64,000 nt of DNA from Haliclystus octoradiatus (lineage: Eukaryota; Cnidaria; Staurozoa; Stauromedusae; Haliclystidae): NCBI GenBank assembly GCA_916610825.1, contig OU744450.1, positions 2,046,001-2,110,000 of the forward strand, read 5' to 3'. Positions 23,801-33,360 of the stretch are shown in pieces; position 1 is the stretch's first letter; each line of letters begins with the position of its first letter. Below the pieces are notes generated by a model. It saw only the letters and a program-made list of their open reading frames with translations, was not told the DNA's origin and searched no databases. A program made the position numbers and the translations under genes.

Positions 23801-26800
23801 CTTGGTACCAGATAAATCAAATAATGATCAATGCTGTGAAATATTTAAAATTCAAATTGATTCCATTAGAATTTGTGAAATAAAGTTATCTGTGCACTCA
23901 TGTGAAATTGTGTACAAAATCTAAGAAAATTAGAAATTTTAGTGTGAAAAATATACACAAGACGTAATGCAAAATGCAATAAACTTCCATGTGATCTGCT
24001 TTCAAGACATTTTCCTGCTTTTTAAAAGATGAAGACCATGTTAATTTATTTATGATGAAAATTTGCAAGAGACGTGTAGATTCAGACAAAAACTTTGAAA
24101 AAATAAAAGAATTGCGGAACATACAAAGTTGTATTGGAACCTGTAATATATTTCGATATCAAATTTCACCGGTTGTCAAATTCCAAGAACACATAATTTG
24201 TTATATAAATAACTCATCTGTGTGAATCGATGTCTCATTGATAATTGTTTTTTTCAGTGTGAACCATAATCAAGTTTTAGGTTTTCTCTTGATTAAATCG
24301 TGTTGTAAATATTTGGAACCAATTACCATAGTTTGTTGTATTTTTGTCTTCTCTTACTGTATTTAAACATAACCTGGGCTCAATTAGCTTGGTTAAATTT
24401 TGTAAATGTTTTTAATTTCAAGTTTTAACGGTTTTCGTAACAGCTAACCTGTATAGCCTAATCTTACCTACTCTATATTATGTATAAGAAAATTATAAGA
24501 AAAAAAGGTATGTTTTAGGTTCTCTCTTGAATATATTATTTCCCAATAATTATTTCTTACTCATTTTCGTAGCATTATAACTACCAGCTCATATAAATGC
24601 TAGCTCATTAAAACAGTTTAATTTGTTTTTAAACTGAATAGTACACCACCCTAGACCCATTTTAAAATGTGAGATTTTCAATCATAACAGTTAAATATTA
24701 CAACCATGTTTGTTTTTCTCAACAATAATAATCTTTAAGTAATATGCAACTCAAGTACAGCATATAATCACTAAACCACAAGACGTGGAAAATGTTAAGC
24801 TGATTACAATAACAAGAGATGAAATAAAGGCCTATGCCTTGCATTCAAATATATTGACAAACAAAACAGCTGAAACAGGATCAATGTTTGAGTTAATATA
24901 AAAAATCAATATGTCTTGCTCCAGCTTGCGTAGGCTACAGGGTTCTTGATTCTAATTTTTGCTTTTAATATTTTTTGGGTTGATTAGTCATTATGCAAAC
25001 GGTTTCACACTTTTATTTAGAGGTTAAATTACGCATTTATTATCATACAATTACGATAAAAACTGCACCTAACCGTTCATCTTCCACAAAAAAGAAACAA
25101 ATTTTGTTCTTCTAATTGTAAAAACTTGATTACATTGAACTTCCTCTTCTTTCTTCTGAATTTGTGCTAGCCTTCCAGGAACCTCAGTCCCAGAATCCCC
25201 CATTTTATCAAACATTTGTTTATGACACCATAGGGCCTGTAAACCAATGTATGATTTTCAGCCCAGCGAATAGATTAAAATCGGCATATTGTTTACAGCT
25301 CGATTCTCACACTGTCACAAAACTTCAACTGTCATAAAATCACAATTCACATGTCTAAGAGCAGCTGCCGCCACAATAAATCAAATTATAATGCAGAGTA
25401 ATGCATATGTCTACACTATGTTCATAACTCAATGGAAGTTCAAATGTGTTGGTTCACAGGTATTTAGATGGTTTTTCTTGTGGTTCTGAAGAATATATTT
25501 CTGCCTATAGGTTATGATTACGTAGTATTGATTGTGACTAATTTTCACATAATCACCATCAAAACTTTCTTGCAAAGGGAATGTAGGGATGAGACACCCC
25601 TTGGTAAAGGTTTTGAAAACAAATTCGGCCAATTTTGAGACGTAAAATTGCAGTATTGTGCAATTTCAAACAAATTGAAGTTCTAAAGATTTCAGTTGCA
25701 CATATGCCACGCCCATTTTGTCGGGCAAAACTTGAAATATCTCCAACACAGGAGTAGGTCACATAATTACGACTGTGCTTTTATTCTAGCATGATGGTTG
25801 CAAAGATGAGCTTTCATGAAACCTGGAAGGAAAACTTGCAGATATTTCTCCAAGGAAATTTTTCAAATTCATGGATAACATTATAGCTGCTTGGGCCTAA
25901 GTGAACTGAAAGTCTGATTCTGGAGAAATGTTATCAGAAACTCCAAGATATGATCTACTTTGAAGCTTGGTTACATGAATTTTGAATACAATTAAATTTG
26001 ATATTCTAAAGTGATAACTTCAGGAGCGGCGAAACTGATCTGGTTTTTTGGAGAAGCTACAGCATGGAGGTGCCCCCGAGACCTTGTCGAAAAGTACCTA
26101 CTCGACAAACTGGATCATACGCGATACGACAAGTCAATACATTATCCAACAACGTCAGGCAAATTCAACAAGTGGCTAAATGATTTTCAAAGGATATAAA
26201 AGTTGGGTGTAAATTACCGTTGTTTGCCTCTGAGCTATAAAAATGGAAATTTACAAAAATTTTCAGGAAAAATATAACGTTTTAAATTATTGTAAATTTG
26301 TAATTATTGCATATGGCTAATCTGCAATGTTTTGATATTAATGAGTTTAACGAAAGAAGTCTACATTCTCAGACACAGCAGTAAATCCTGAATCACCCTC
26401 TCCCCCAATCAAAAAAAATTTTCGCCAATTTTAAGATGAACAAAAGGTATTGCAGTACTAAAGCTCCCAAATATGCAAATGTCACACATTTTGTGGGCAA
26501 AATGCCCATTTCGTTAGGCAAATTAGACAAAAGCCCATCCAGGTTAGAAGCATGGAGTCACGGTCGCGTTTTCAGGATCGCATTTTATATTAAAGCCAAT
26601 AATTATTATCAAAATTAATTGGCAAGTAGATTTTTCAGCATTTCTTGATGTTTCAGTAATTTCAGTAAGATTTGTCAGTAACATTTTCGATCCTGACAGC
26701 CCTGTTGTGTATATGCTATATCTAGGCATATTGAAAAGTAAAAATTGAACCTTTTAATAAATATTTACCAATTAAAAATGACAAGCAATTATATATCTAA

Positions 26801-27204
26801 TTCAAAAGATGACACTTGAAATTGAGTTTCTATGTGAGGTTTAATTCTAAATTTAAACCAAATCAAGCTGGTATGTCCATATTGATTTAAGATAGGGCTA
26901 CAAATAATGTCAAGCGTGGGTTGTAGACGTAGTTATAGATCGACTGATTGTAAACCAACTATCAATGTCCTAGGTAGCGCATATCTCGATGATCAAAGCA
27001 TATCATTTAGTAGAGACCAGACTAAGTAACTACTAATTGTAACTGATTATGTTTTAAAGTCGTCCATATTTTGTAAATATAATATCTAGCTACTTACTTG
27101 AATCATATAAAGTTGTGCTATCCTGTACTCCTCCAATGATAATGGTAGTGGAATACGGTATTCTTTAATCAACATCTTTAGATAATAATGTAGTACATCA
27201 ACTT
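1994..27204 (-). CDS. PITPNM: Membrane-associated phosphatidylinositol transfer protein (RdgB/Nir2 family), 3' end beyond window
   Basis: Coding exons, 5' to 3' on the minus strand: 27175-27098, 23322-23035, 21209-21161, 14086-13884, 12547-12184, 12042-11954, 10465-10204, 9135-8936, 7414-7045, 6448-6134, 4845-4700, 3648-3529, 2889-2773, 2605-2460, 2143-1994. Every junction has GT-AG sites and phase is kept throughout, giving 965 codons without a stop. Domain order: PITP domain (residues about 1-260), FFAT-like motif (about 322-330), DDHD region (about 600-800), LNS2 start (about 900 on). Family members exchange phosphatidylinositol and phosphatidic acid at ER-plasma membrane contacts and supply PI for phospholipase C signalling, as in fly photoreceptors. 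Vertebrate proteins are about 1,240 residues, so roughly the last quarter (rest of LNS2) lies left of position 1; I found no exon in 1-1993. The start [11 protein letters not shown] matches the family N-terminus. Whether it is orthologous to PITPNM1, 2 or 3 cannot be decided here. Confidence 0.95.
2945..3125. repeat. GTTCATGAAC-type foldback repeat
   Basis: GTTCATGAAC/TTCATGAA units around ATTTGGGGCCATTTAACG, with inverted outer parts (CGTTCGTAGAAGGATTC versus CTGAACTGTTTTTCGTAGGA). It lies about 55 bp upstream of the acceptor of PITPNM exon 2889-2773. Confidence 0.7.
3860..4010. repeat. GTTCATGAAC-type foldback repeat
   Basis: TTCATGAAC units in both orientations around AAATTGGGTAATTTAACG, ending AATGTTTTTGCAG. 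Confidence 0.6.
4240..4385. repeat. Short imperfect tandem repeat
   Basis: About four units of roughly 36 bp based on GTATGCGTAAAAATATTCAA(A)AACAAT; intronic. Confidence 0.5.
4905..5639. mobile_element. Non-autonomous DNA transposon with about 95-bp terminal inverted repeats
   Basis: The ends TGTAGCCTGC and GCAGGCTACA open long inverted repeats (left arm about 4905-5000, right arm about 5545-5639), both containing the ...GTAGCCGA-C-AACAAAGCTGTTTTGCT... segment. CATAT flanks both sides (4900-4904 and 5640-5644), a likely 5-bp target duplication. There is no coding capacity. It lies in PITPNM intron 11. A fragment of the same end recurs at about 41,858-41,890. Confidence 0.8.
5695..5840. repeat. 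GTTCATGAAC-type foldback repeat
   Basis: Dense GTTCATGAACTGTTCATGAA units ending with GTTTTCACAGGGG, the family terminus. Confidence 0.65.
5952..6127. mobile_element. Pogo-like MITE adjoining a PITPNM splice donor
   Basis: The right end ACAGGTTTCACTG and left end AAAGTCAAACC are inverted repeats, with TA next to the right end. The interior carries the GGCCACCTGTCTATAGTGGTCA pattern of the family (other copies at 12746, 20796, 40664, 41390). The minus-strand donor of PITPNM exon 6448-6134 begins six bases from its end. Confidence 0.8.
6134..7414 (-). CDS. PITPNM: PITPNM exons 9-10: DDHD domain
   Basis: Exon 7414-7045 begins [17 protein letters not shown], matching the conserved lipase-like strand of Nir proteins (CLIGDCVGGLLAFDA in Nir2). 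After a Ser-rich linker it gives [18 protein letters not shown]. Exon 6448-6134 continues with [20 protein letters not shown], the signature of the DDHD domain. The intron between them is phase 1. The fourth conserved stretch ([22 protein letters not shown]) is in exon 4845-4700. A putative metal-binding site formed by the D, D, H, D residues is described for the family. Confidence 0.9.
7786..7990 (-). repeat. tRNA-derived SINE
   Basis: On the minus strand a tRNA-like head carries an A box (TAGTGGTTAGGGC) and a B box (GGGTTCAATCCC), followed by a body containing GGGCATCATCCGGCTATTAA and ending near a T-run on the plus strand. The body recurs at 59,496 and 63,440. Confidence 0.75.
8790..8935. 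repeat. GTTCATGAAC-type foldback repeat touching a splice donor
   Basis: Ends GAACTGTCTTTTGCAGGGGA, and the minus-strand donor of PITPNM exon 9135-8936 (GTAAAT) directly adjoins the CCCC end of the repeat. Confidence 0.65.
9235..9660. repeat. GTTCATGAAC-type repeat, long diverged copy
   Basis: Over 400 bp of TTCATGAAC and diverged units, some with TTTACAAACTTTTATTAAAGG spacers, in the intron before exon 9135-8936. Confidence 0.6.
10555..10748. repeat. GTTCATGAAC-type foldback repeat, well preserved
   Basis: GTGAAAACAGTTCAGGAGTC at the left mirrors ACTCCTGAACTGTTTTTCGC at the right. Inside, the AATGGCCCCAAATTTTCATG and AAATTGGAGCCATTTAACA blocks are also inverted, so the whole 190 bp can fold on itself. 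Confidence 0.8.
11576..11797. repeat. GTTCATGAAC-type foldback repeat
   Basis: Bounded by ACCCTGCAAAAAAAAGTTCATG and TTTTTTTTGCAGGGGT, inverted; the interior is a dense run of GTTCATGAAC units. Confidence 0.75.
11954..12547 (-). CDS. PITPNM: PITPNM exons 5-6: end of PITP domain and FFAT-like motif
   Basis: Exon 12547-12184 completes the PITP domain ([24 protein letters not shown]) and then becomes Ser/Asn-rich. Its 3' end encodes an acidic run and EFVDALG, whose last Gly codon leads across a phase-1 intron into exon 12042-11954 (ESLDEEDHE). This fits the FFAT consensus E-F-F-D-A-x-E with V at position 3 and G at 7, in an acidic context. In Nir2 this motif binds VAP proteins on the ER; binding here is inferred. 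Confidence 0.9.
12746..13047. mobile_element. Pogo-like MITE with a second element nested in it
   Basis: Family halves at 12746-12855 and about 12986-13047 are separated by about 130 bp that match (inverted) 37,795-37,920, so a second short repeat has inserted into the first. It lies in a PITPNM intron. Confidence 0.7.
13150..13385. repeat. GTTCATGAAC-type foldback repeat, longest clean copy
   Basis: GCGAAAACAGTTCAGGGGTT at the left, AACTCCTGAACTGTTTTTC at the right. It holds over ten GTTCATGAAC units around two inverted GGCCCCAAAATTTCATG / AATTGGAACCATTT blocks. Confidence 0.8.
14571..14775 (-). repeat. 3' LTR of the Ty3/gypsy element
   Basis: 205 bp, TGT...ACA ends, same sequence as 19264-19468. 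In sense orientation it carries a TATA-like TATATAATAA near its start and an AATAAA further in. Confidence 0.95.
14818..19146 (-). CDS. gag-pol: Gag-Pol polyprotein of the Ty3/gypsy element
   Basis: A single 1,442-codon frame with no gag/pol frameshift. Approximate order: coiled-coil/Gln-rich gag start and capsid-like region (1-300); two Cys-rich knuckles ([13 protein letters not shown] near 327, [14 protein letters not shown] near 348); aspartic protease [12 protein letters not shown] (about 400); reverse transcriptase with [12 protein letters not shown] (about 652); RNase H with [11 protein letters not shown] (about 860) and TDHKP (about 930); integrase HHCC zinc finger (about 1095-1135); and integrase DDE residues in AMDLFSYAG (about 1162), ESDGGPQF (about 1217) and NGFAEAGIK (about 1253). 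The tail is rich in Asp/Lys repeats. An oddity is that the usual YxDD of reverse transcriptase reads IVED (about 715-718). Domain order PR-RT-RH-IN defines Ty3/gypsy; the clade is uncertain (mag-like is possible). Confidence 0.95.
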   Translation of the reverse strand: MANKNPTKADLEAEVVQLRQELANSSKDPMLLILQSVTDQQTKMQEVMMAQQQEMQKALAEAMKSQGESLTNAFKTMNMGTSTSNVHQGSSNSPANLQTAKRISMPKLKSPEGMKLIDFRDWEIRFNDYAAATRLHQECDLNARRGLLRSTLNEEWTKMWTQGIIKIEDTDDIAEIIKGLKDYLRIHRHPLVDRRVFIQRDQQQGESVNNYYAALREIDEDCGYSTEDCPNHAIHREERLRDRVISGLMDSGMRQRVLETPLEKLSLKATLDICQNYEASRNVDDQLTEKSVNANRAMSAYKKQKFQKQPKQFQAAKNTGAKNTANDACGRCGTKHEKGDCPAINLECHKCKKKGHLQKFCFTKSQVSQNCIEMAHISSHQENLIALQTTHRNHSKQINWLADTGAGCDAMGLQDLYQLMGANDVDFKPENEHLVGPNGSPLESHGYVILEIFRETHRYKAKVHILNEVTHPLLSRAGCIALKLIPKEWPKVPLQALSLGPPSSPKATHIVPTSKDSSQDQLKQKILADFSDVFTSDGPLPPMSGPPMSIELTEDAIPSKCYKAYQIPLHWQEPVKKQLDQMMLKGIIEDVPLGEKPDWSHPMVIVPKKGCDEPRITVDFTKLNRFVKRPGYMMKTPKEEVLQIPPGMGVFTTLDARHGYWQVPLDENSKTLTTFITPWGPKRFLRNAMGLISAGDEHNRRGDEALKGIENVKKIVEDVIIFDKEPGPQHDARVRAVIERCRTAGITLNSKKFIYAQPSIQWCGYQLCKEGYTISQELVEALTSFPTPSNRTDLRSFCGLIRQFDVFSSRVGELAEPLHALLSPKTVFIWGVEQQEAFKELISLLTSPRVLTHYRAGSKLRLETDAAQSRGLGFALWQQEHDTDEWYLLQCGSRSLIPAETRYSATEIELLAVVWAVEKCKLFVHGAHFQLVTDHKPLISIINNKSYDQVTTPRIIRLKEKLNRCCPIAVWRPGTAHTVADVFSRYPTSEPNDEDKDESACIHTLVNQVALNMLVAADAALKDVNLCKVTAAASKDSAYIKLKEIIKEGFPADKHSLDLDLHSFWNVRESLSLHEDLIMYGQRIVIPMSLRPEMLKLLHAAHQGIERTLGRARQTVYWPQMVNDITQSVKHCQPCQLNQPSQPLEPICQAEAPTWPGQAIAMDLFSYAGKEYLVIVDRLSGWPEVYDLGRGGSNTDDVVERITQWSAKLGIAVNLESDGGPQFKSQDFKKFCQVWGIKHDPSSPYNHQSNGFAEAGIKSMKTLVKKTTPKGNINTKEFLEGLLEYRNTPKKDGISPAQRLFGRPTRTRLPVGPAIFCKDIREEINAADKKAITLRQKAKAYKDQHSKPLEDLLPGTVVLVQNPKTQQWDTVASIIEAYEGRHSYLVKTETNRLKWRNRRFLRPYQQDPAQGIDQGKDQDKDKDKGQQQSSTRIRRTPNWYQP
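19264..19468 (-). repeat. 5' LTR of the Ty3/gypsy element
   Basis: 205 bp copy of the LTR, followed in sense direction by the TGG-initial primer-binding site and, about 115 bp on, by the gag ATG at 19146. It provides promoter and TATA-like box for the element. Confidence 0.95.
20796..20956. mobile_element. Pogo-like MITE, intact
   Basis: Starts CAGTGAAACCTGTATATAAC and ends TTATAACAGGTTTGACTG, with TA on each side. About 160 bp, no coding capacity. The TIR and TA target fit the Tc1/mariner-pogo superfamily. Confidence 0.85.
23035..23322 (-). CDS. PITPNM: PITPNM exon 2: core of the PITP lipid-binding domain
   Basis: A 288-bp, phase 0-0 exon encoding the most conserved part of the PITP fold. 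It contains the [11 protein letters not shown] segment, which carries the Thr and Lys equivalent to T59 and K61 of PITP-alpha that contact the inositol phosphate, then LLPKSAL and [13 protein letters not shown]. It continues in the 49-bp exon 21209-21161 ([16 protein letters not shown]) and exon 14086-13884, which encodes [26 protein letters not shown] and FKYWGMQ. Together these identify a class II (RdgB-type) PITP. Confidence 0.95.
23640..23745 (-). repeat. tRNA-derived SINE head
   Basis: Minus strand: A box TAGTGGCTAAGGC and B box CGTTCAATCCC, then a short body. It is not a functional tRNA: the anticodon arm is not well formed. Confidence 0.65.
27098..27204 (-). CDS. PITPNM: PITPNM first coding exon, with 29 nt of 5' UTR
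   Basis: ATG at 27175 begins 26 codons ([20 protein letters not shown] and on to QLYMIQ), the invariant N-terminus of class II PITPs, followed by the donor GTAAGTA. A TTTTGCAG acceptor at 27205-27212 indicates that the 5' UTR is itself spliced and the promoter lies further right. A 6-codon upstream ORF (27198-27178) ends two bases before the main ATG. Confidence 0.9.
27178..27198 (-). promoter_or_regulatory. Short upstream ORF before the PITPNM start codon
   Basis: Six codons plus stop (MYYIII) lie wholly within the 29-nt leader part of this exon and stop two bases before the main ATG. Such a placement could lower initiation or force reinitiation. The effect is inferred. Confidence 0.35.
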
Positions 27205-30200
27205 CTGCAAAATAACAAGGCTAAAAATCTCTAGTTACATCTACACATTTTATTGTGTAAGAAAAATTCGATTCTGAATTTCATTTCAATTCATGAAGAA
27301 TTTCTCTATATAATTGAGTCCACGATTAATAACATATGCAACTCAATAATGAATATACACTGGAGAAGCTGGAAGTCGAAAATCAACAAAGAGCAGCTGA
27401 AATATTCAACTAGCAGCTTTTAAAATCGCTTGACAGTCATTCTTGTTTTGCCAGAAATCCAAACATGGACTAGGTAATAATTTAGAGCTTGCAAATTATA
27501 AATCGAGTTCCACATGACATAATCCCATATAATGTAACAGTTGATGAATCAATACATTTTACGATGATAGACTGCTCATGATGTGTAGATAGCTAATAAA
27601 GAAGAAAGAATAACGCTTGTTCACTTCATGTAAACACACAATGGAAAATTGCGTTGGTATTTTTCAGTTTTTGTTGTGAAAATTGAAAATTGTGGAAGTT
27701 GTTCTATAAACCTCGATGCCAAAACAAACCTCGTTTGTTCGGCAATTTCTCATTTCATTACATTTACTGTGTAATTAAAGGGGCAAAATTGACCGGCGAC
27801 CGCTGCGAGCACAAGTTGAATTTATGCTTAGCGTAATTCAACCGTCTCGCTTTGAAACAATTGTTATACGCAGGCCTAACTTGTAATAAAATTCATGTCA
27901 ACAATAAACAAGGTGTTATAACAATAAGCGTGCACGTGATCCTAAGTGCGTAGCGCCTGCCGGTCATTTTTGCTCCTTTAAGTAGGTACACAATTAGCAT
28001 AGACAATTGTACGAAATGTGACAGAAGTAGATGCATATATCTCAATATTAGGGAAAATTTCGACATGCTTTTATATATATATCATCATCATTCAATATAA
28101 TTTAGGGAAAATCTCAAAAGCTTAAAACGAAATTGACTTAAAGTAAATAACAATTTGCAGCTCGAAAATATCACTAGAGATATTGTCTGCAACTCATTAC
28201 TATTTTTTCGCGGTGTTTATAATCGATATGAAATATAACGTACATTTTTCAGAAATTTGCAGCTACGATATTCACAAGATATCATGCTGTTTTTCAATTA
28301 AAATGTTTTGAAATTTAAAACATCAGGTTTTTCAAATGGATAAAAAATTTGACATTTTTAGCTCATTAAAATTTCAAGTAGAATTAATACGCCCACAAGT
28401 AATATATAGAAGTAAAACGAATATTTATAATCTCTAAATAATATATTTAGCACCACACTGAATCTTTAACAATTCTATTCAAAAATCTCTATGATGAAGA
28501 AATATATATATATCAGTAAGATTTTACTGCTGAATATATGTCTTGTAATTGATTTTTATTAAAATTGCTTCCATCTTCCCCTGTTAATCAAATGATAATT
28601 GTTCATGGTACGCCACTCCCTATATTCAGTGGTTTTATACAAAAAATTCAAGCGTCAAGGCAGCAAGAGAATAGGCAAATTATCAGTATACCGTCTCACA
28701 TCATCTTTGCACAACTACGTATAGTATAAATTACCCACATATCAAAAATACAACACAGATAAACTTGATTAATCTTGCTGAAAAGGTGCTATTCGAATAA
28801 GATTTCAAACAGGAACTTAAGAGATTGGAAATATAAAACTTATTTAATCTGTAAATTTTCACCTCAATTTGTATATGTAATCTAGTTTTATTTTTATGTA
28901 TCTACGTAATTTTATTTCAACCTATAAATCTAATACTTTACATTTTATCTTGAATCTATACTTATTTATACTATATTTATTAACTTTTACACAGATATCT
29001 CGTTATTCTGTAAAACATGCCCTAGCTGGGCAACAATAATATCTCTGATAGAGTAGAATGGGAGAATTTATAAAGTTTACCATTATCGTATCTACTCGTT
29101 GTCACGGCTCAGCGCGGTTCAAATGAAGTCGCTATACAGATACACAGAATTATACCTACAAATGTATTTATTATCATATACGAGGTCATCTGCAAGAAAT
29201 ATTTAGAATTGATCCACGTATTTAGACTGTATAAGATAAGATAAACAACAGGTATAAAAGAGGAAATAACTTTCATTATCATGACATGCCAAATTTGGTA
29301 TATGCCCCAAATCAAACGTAACTTTGAAATTAGCTATAATATATAGCTAAATTATAAGGATAGGCGAGATAATTATATTTGAGCCATGTTTTTAACCAAT
29401 CAAACTCTACACTTTTGAATCTAGATAAATACCTGTAATTGTACTTACTACAACGATAATTCCCATCGGAAAAATACATGATTGACATGATTGACCGGTA
29501 TGAAAGCAGATATATACTTAGATTTTACATTAACTTTTAAAAAGCTTACCATAAATTTGTAGCCATTTTCTTTCTTCTACTATATTTACCTTTTAACATC
29601 AAACATACATGATATTTTTGTTATTAGTTGGCAACAATGTTTGTTACGTATACATGATAATTTGCGTGATCATAGCAGATTTCATGAACCGAAATAATAA
29701 TAAAGCTTTCTTATAGGTTCATAAATGTTATATAGTACGTAAATTGTTAACTTGATAATAGATTACAAAGTAGTTTGATTATCTACAACTGATTTTAATA
29801 AAGTTTTGTAGTCTTCACTTGTAAATTATGCATGATAAGTCTGTGATAAGACGTAAAATAGCAACAAAGGGATTTTTTCTACGCGGTGATAAATAAACGA
29901 TGTCGGCCACTCTATTTATACCTGTAAATATCTCAACAGCTATAGTACATAATTATATATAAGCAAGAATTATAAAATATGGATAAAATACTCTCGTGTT
30001 ACATTGCATTTAAAACGTTTAATTAAAGTGTTAGAGCCAATTATAGTATTAAGTAAAAGTTTGAGTACATAGGAGGTCTCATATCATCGCTATTGTCGTC
30101 CTCAGTGTCGACAAAACTAGAAAATAGAATATTTCAAATCCAGCAACTATATATATGGTACATAATTTAAAAAAAATTAATTTCTAAAAATACTGATCAA

Positions 30201-31030
30201 TTCCTGTATGCTATAATTCCTTTCCTTCGCGGTGTAACATGAACTGTGCTTTGAGCCAAAAATCCAACTTATCTAAATGGGATTCTTACAGCCCTACAGT
30301 ATATACAAGGATAAGAGTTAGAGCCAATTACCCCTAAAATTAGTTTAAAGTCTTATCAAGAATTATTCCAAATCACCCGCAAAAGGGTTTAACGCATATA
30401 AAGCTGGTAGCAGCTTGACTAGTATAAACATTGCATCCAACATATTACAATATACTGTAGTGTCTAAATTGGACAAGGTTTTAAGAAAGAAATTTGGAAT
30501 TAACCTTGTTGAGGCCGTAGCCTCATTTTGAGGTTCACCTTCAATGATACTTGGACCACTTGAAAGTCGCATAGCCTTGGGTCGTGGCTAGATCGTGGCT
30601 AGATAAAGACATTTTATGACAGACTTTTATATCGCTGCTTTGTTGTATTAAATTCTGTTTAAACCGATTTTCAAAATTATTTTTGCATTTAGATCAAATC
30701 TACTGCGAGCTTGATAAAATGAAAAATATATTGCAACAAAGGTTAGTTAAACAAAAACGTTTCCACACGGAGTCCCGGGCACAGAGTGCAGTTTAAAAGT
30801 TGAATAACTTTTTTATTTTTCAATTTATGTGGAAAGATTTGTAGTATGTATGTGTGTATTTTTGTAGCACAATGGCTAACAGGGAAATGAACAAATATAT
30901 ATATCAAGGTTAAGAAAGCTATGTTATCAGAGATAGTTAACAGGCAAATGAATAGCTACAGAACTGTGATAAATTAACGTGATTAAGTTTAAATTTGAAT
31001 GTTTGTAAAGAACTAAACGATACAACTTCT
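27205..31030. other. AT-rich region upstream of PITPNM with no gene found
   Basis: Apart from the TTAA MITE at 27,779-27,977, I see only short open frames. One on the minus strand (30,572-30,363; begins RLSSGPSIIEGEPQNEA) is protein-like but unrecognised. Untranslated 5' exons and the promoter of PITPNM are expected here but cannot be placed by eye. Confidence 0.5.
27779..27977. mobile_element. TTAA-flanked MITE, copy 1
   Basis: 199 bp with ends AGGGGCAAAATTGACCGGCG and CGGTCATTTTTGCTCCT (inverted repeats), flanked by TTAA on both sides (27775-27778 and 27978-27981). The TTAA target suggests mobilisation by a piggyBac-type transposase. The inverted copy is at 45,408. Confidence 0.85.
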
Positions 31031-31039
31031 TCAGGAAGG

Positions 31040-31990
31040 GAGTTCCATATGGCTTGATTATTCTATTTGCAAAGTCCTGTGAAAAAAGTTATTGTAAAAC
31101 TTATCAGGTTCTGAATAAATGATGATGATGATGATGATGCAACAGTCATAGTTAAATGATTTAGTTGGGTAAAGCGTCAGTGAATGTCCACGCAAGGAAT
31201 ATTTAGAATGTTTAATAGTGAAAAACTCATCTGGAGCCAAGTCAATCAAGTTTTCAAAATTCTGAAGACCATGTGAACATCCAACTTAAGGCGGCGTAAT
31301 TCTAGTGACTCAAGGTTGAGGTAGGCAAGACGATCTACATAGGGCTTGTAAGCATTATTTTCAAACAAACGTATCTTGTGAAAGAGCGTTGAACATTTTC
31401 TAAAATATTTATGTCCTGGATGAGATAAGGATTCCAGACTGGCGTAGATGACTCAAGCATTGGTCTGACGTACGTTGTGAACGCTTTCACTATAACAGCT
31501 CCTGGTTCTTTGAGGAAAAGCATTTCTTGATTAGGAAAGAACGGTTGTTTGCTTTAGCGGCTAGCATGGAACAGTGTTCTGTGAATTTTAGGTCTGCAGT
31601 TATTAGGATTCCAAGATCTTTTACAGAAGATGAACGTGATAATGCCTTTCCATCTAACTGATACGCATCATCCGAAATAGATGATTTTCCAAATGAAAGT
31701 ACAGAGCATTTCTCCTGTGCAATTTTGATCCGGGATTTTGAGTTGCCACAGCATTCTGCCCAAGAGGAGAGGTTTTCAAGTGTAGAATGTATAGAGGAGG
31801 ACTGCTATGGTGGTAAATCTTTTAAATAAAATCTTAGCATCATCAGAAAAGAGTTTTATACCACAGTTAAGTTCCAAGTAAATGTACAAAGGTAACTAAC
31901 AGATGCAACAAGAATTTTGATAATCGATTGAACCGAAATCAATGAAGTGCAATTAGAAGCTGAAACTACAGGATTGACGTTTTGAGAAAA
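31040..31990 (-). pseudogene. Non-LTR retrotransposon (Jockey/CR1-like) reverse transcriptase remnant
   Basis: Minus-strand fragments in order: KSSISDDAYQLDGKAL and SSVKDLGIL near 31,690-31,600; AAKANNRSFLIKK near 31,565-31,530; KAFTTYVRPMLESSTPVWNP with INILENVQRSFTR near 31,490-31,380; and ELRRLKLDVHMVFRI with IDLAPDEFFTIKHSKYSLRG near 31,310-31,170. These are hallmark C-terminal RT segments of Jockey/CR1-type elements (SPVW-P, VQR-FT-R, LR-GH). Frameshifts are present; it is a dead 5'-truncated copy. Confidence 0.85.
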
Positions 31991-31999
31991 GGGCAAACA

Positions 32000-33360
32000 C
32001 TTTATCAGTGAAGTTGTAAAAACTTATCATAAAAAAACAGTTGAAAAACGTTCAAGGGCCTTCCTGTGGCAGAGACTATCCGTGGCAATCCAGAGGGGAA
32101 ATGATGTATCACGTACCCTTCAGGAAATAAAACATACCTAATTTTTAACATATAATTTTATCACGTCATATACTTTAGTTTTCAAGTATTTTAGTCTTGA
32201 TGAACTGAAAAATGAAATAAGTAAAATATGTATATAAGTAAAGATGAATTACAAATTGAAAAAAAAGGAAATGATATAAAAGCAGCGATACAAAATTCAT
32301 AAAATGTGCAACAATGCGCCGCAGCTACTCACAATGCAATTCCCTCTGGAGAGTTCCATCCACTATCCTCAGATGGTACTCATATAGATGTTTCAGATAA
32401 ATTCAAGACTGAGTTGACGTTCAGGCGATTTTAACCACAGTCGATCAGATATGATCCGATCTGAAGTTCGGTTGCTCTGCCATCAGCTAATCCTCCCTAA
32501 TAATCCTCTTCTGTTTAGTCGTGTTTATCCCAGGCAATCAAGATATATCTAGCTAAACTAGACCATTTCCCAAATGGTTAAATGCTTGGCCGCGTACATT
32601 CCAAAACTCTACAACTAGGCCTAACTATACTATAAAAACTATTACTGGACTGTAGTATCACTATTAACATAGATTAACTAAAAAAATATTTCATTCCTAA
32701 TAGTGGCTACCACAGTGAATCGCACACCTTTTATTACAAGCGATTATCGGGCAATTTAATTTATTTACGTTTCAGCAAATTTTCTTGTGCAATTCTCAAG
32801 TTAATATTTTATTAATTAGAAAATTACAAATTTATAGTAAAAAAATGTTTGCCCTATTGAGGGAGAATGTACATACAATAGTAAATAAAATACTGAATAT
32901 TGAGGGAAATCAAAGCAAATGTATTACTGTGACATACAAAGTGAGTGATATAGCGACAAAAAATTAAAAGTAGGGGTGATTGTTGAAAAATTTTCGGTAT
33001 ATAGTTATTAAATTCATATACAATAAAATAAAATAAAATACGAATTTACAAATTACAATTATATATTTTACTAGAAAAAAATGTTGCTTACCAACCAACA
33101 AAGGTAAGCCGGAGGCAGCCTTTTTTTCTAGTAAAATATATATTTGTAATTTGTAAATTCTTATTTCATTTCTTTTGAACTTACGATGGTATATGAATTT
33201 AATAACTATAATATACCGAAAATTTCTCAACAATCACTAATTTACCAAAAACAAAAAACTTGCCAACATATCGAAATCGTTATAACAATAAGTGAGACTT
33301 GGAGCAAGTCAACCATGATTGTTGAGTAACTACATTACAAATTTATTCAAGTCACTCAAG
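32000..33360. other. Gene-free stretch before CASTOR
   Basis: Contains the foldback element at 32,976-33,237 and no supportable coding sequence. Confidence 0.5.
32976..33237. repeat. Long inverted repeat (foldback element)
   Basis: Arms of about 110 bp: GTGATTGTTGAAAAATTTTC at the left, GAAAATTTCTCAACAATCAC at the right. A further matched block (TTTACTAGAAAAAAA / TTTTTTTCTAGTAAA) lies close to the centre. Confidence 0.85.

Noticed and set aside
30363..30572. 69-codon minus-strand frame upstream of PITPNM
   Set aside because: Composition is protein-like, but I recognise no family and see no supporting splice or start signals; noted in the region entry only.
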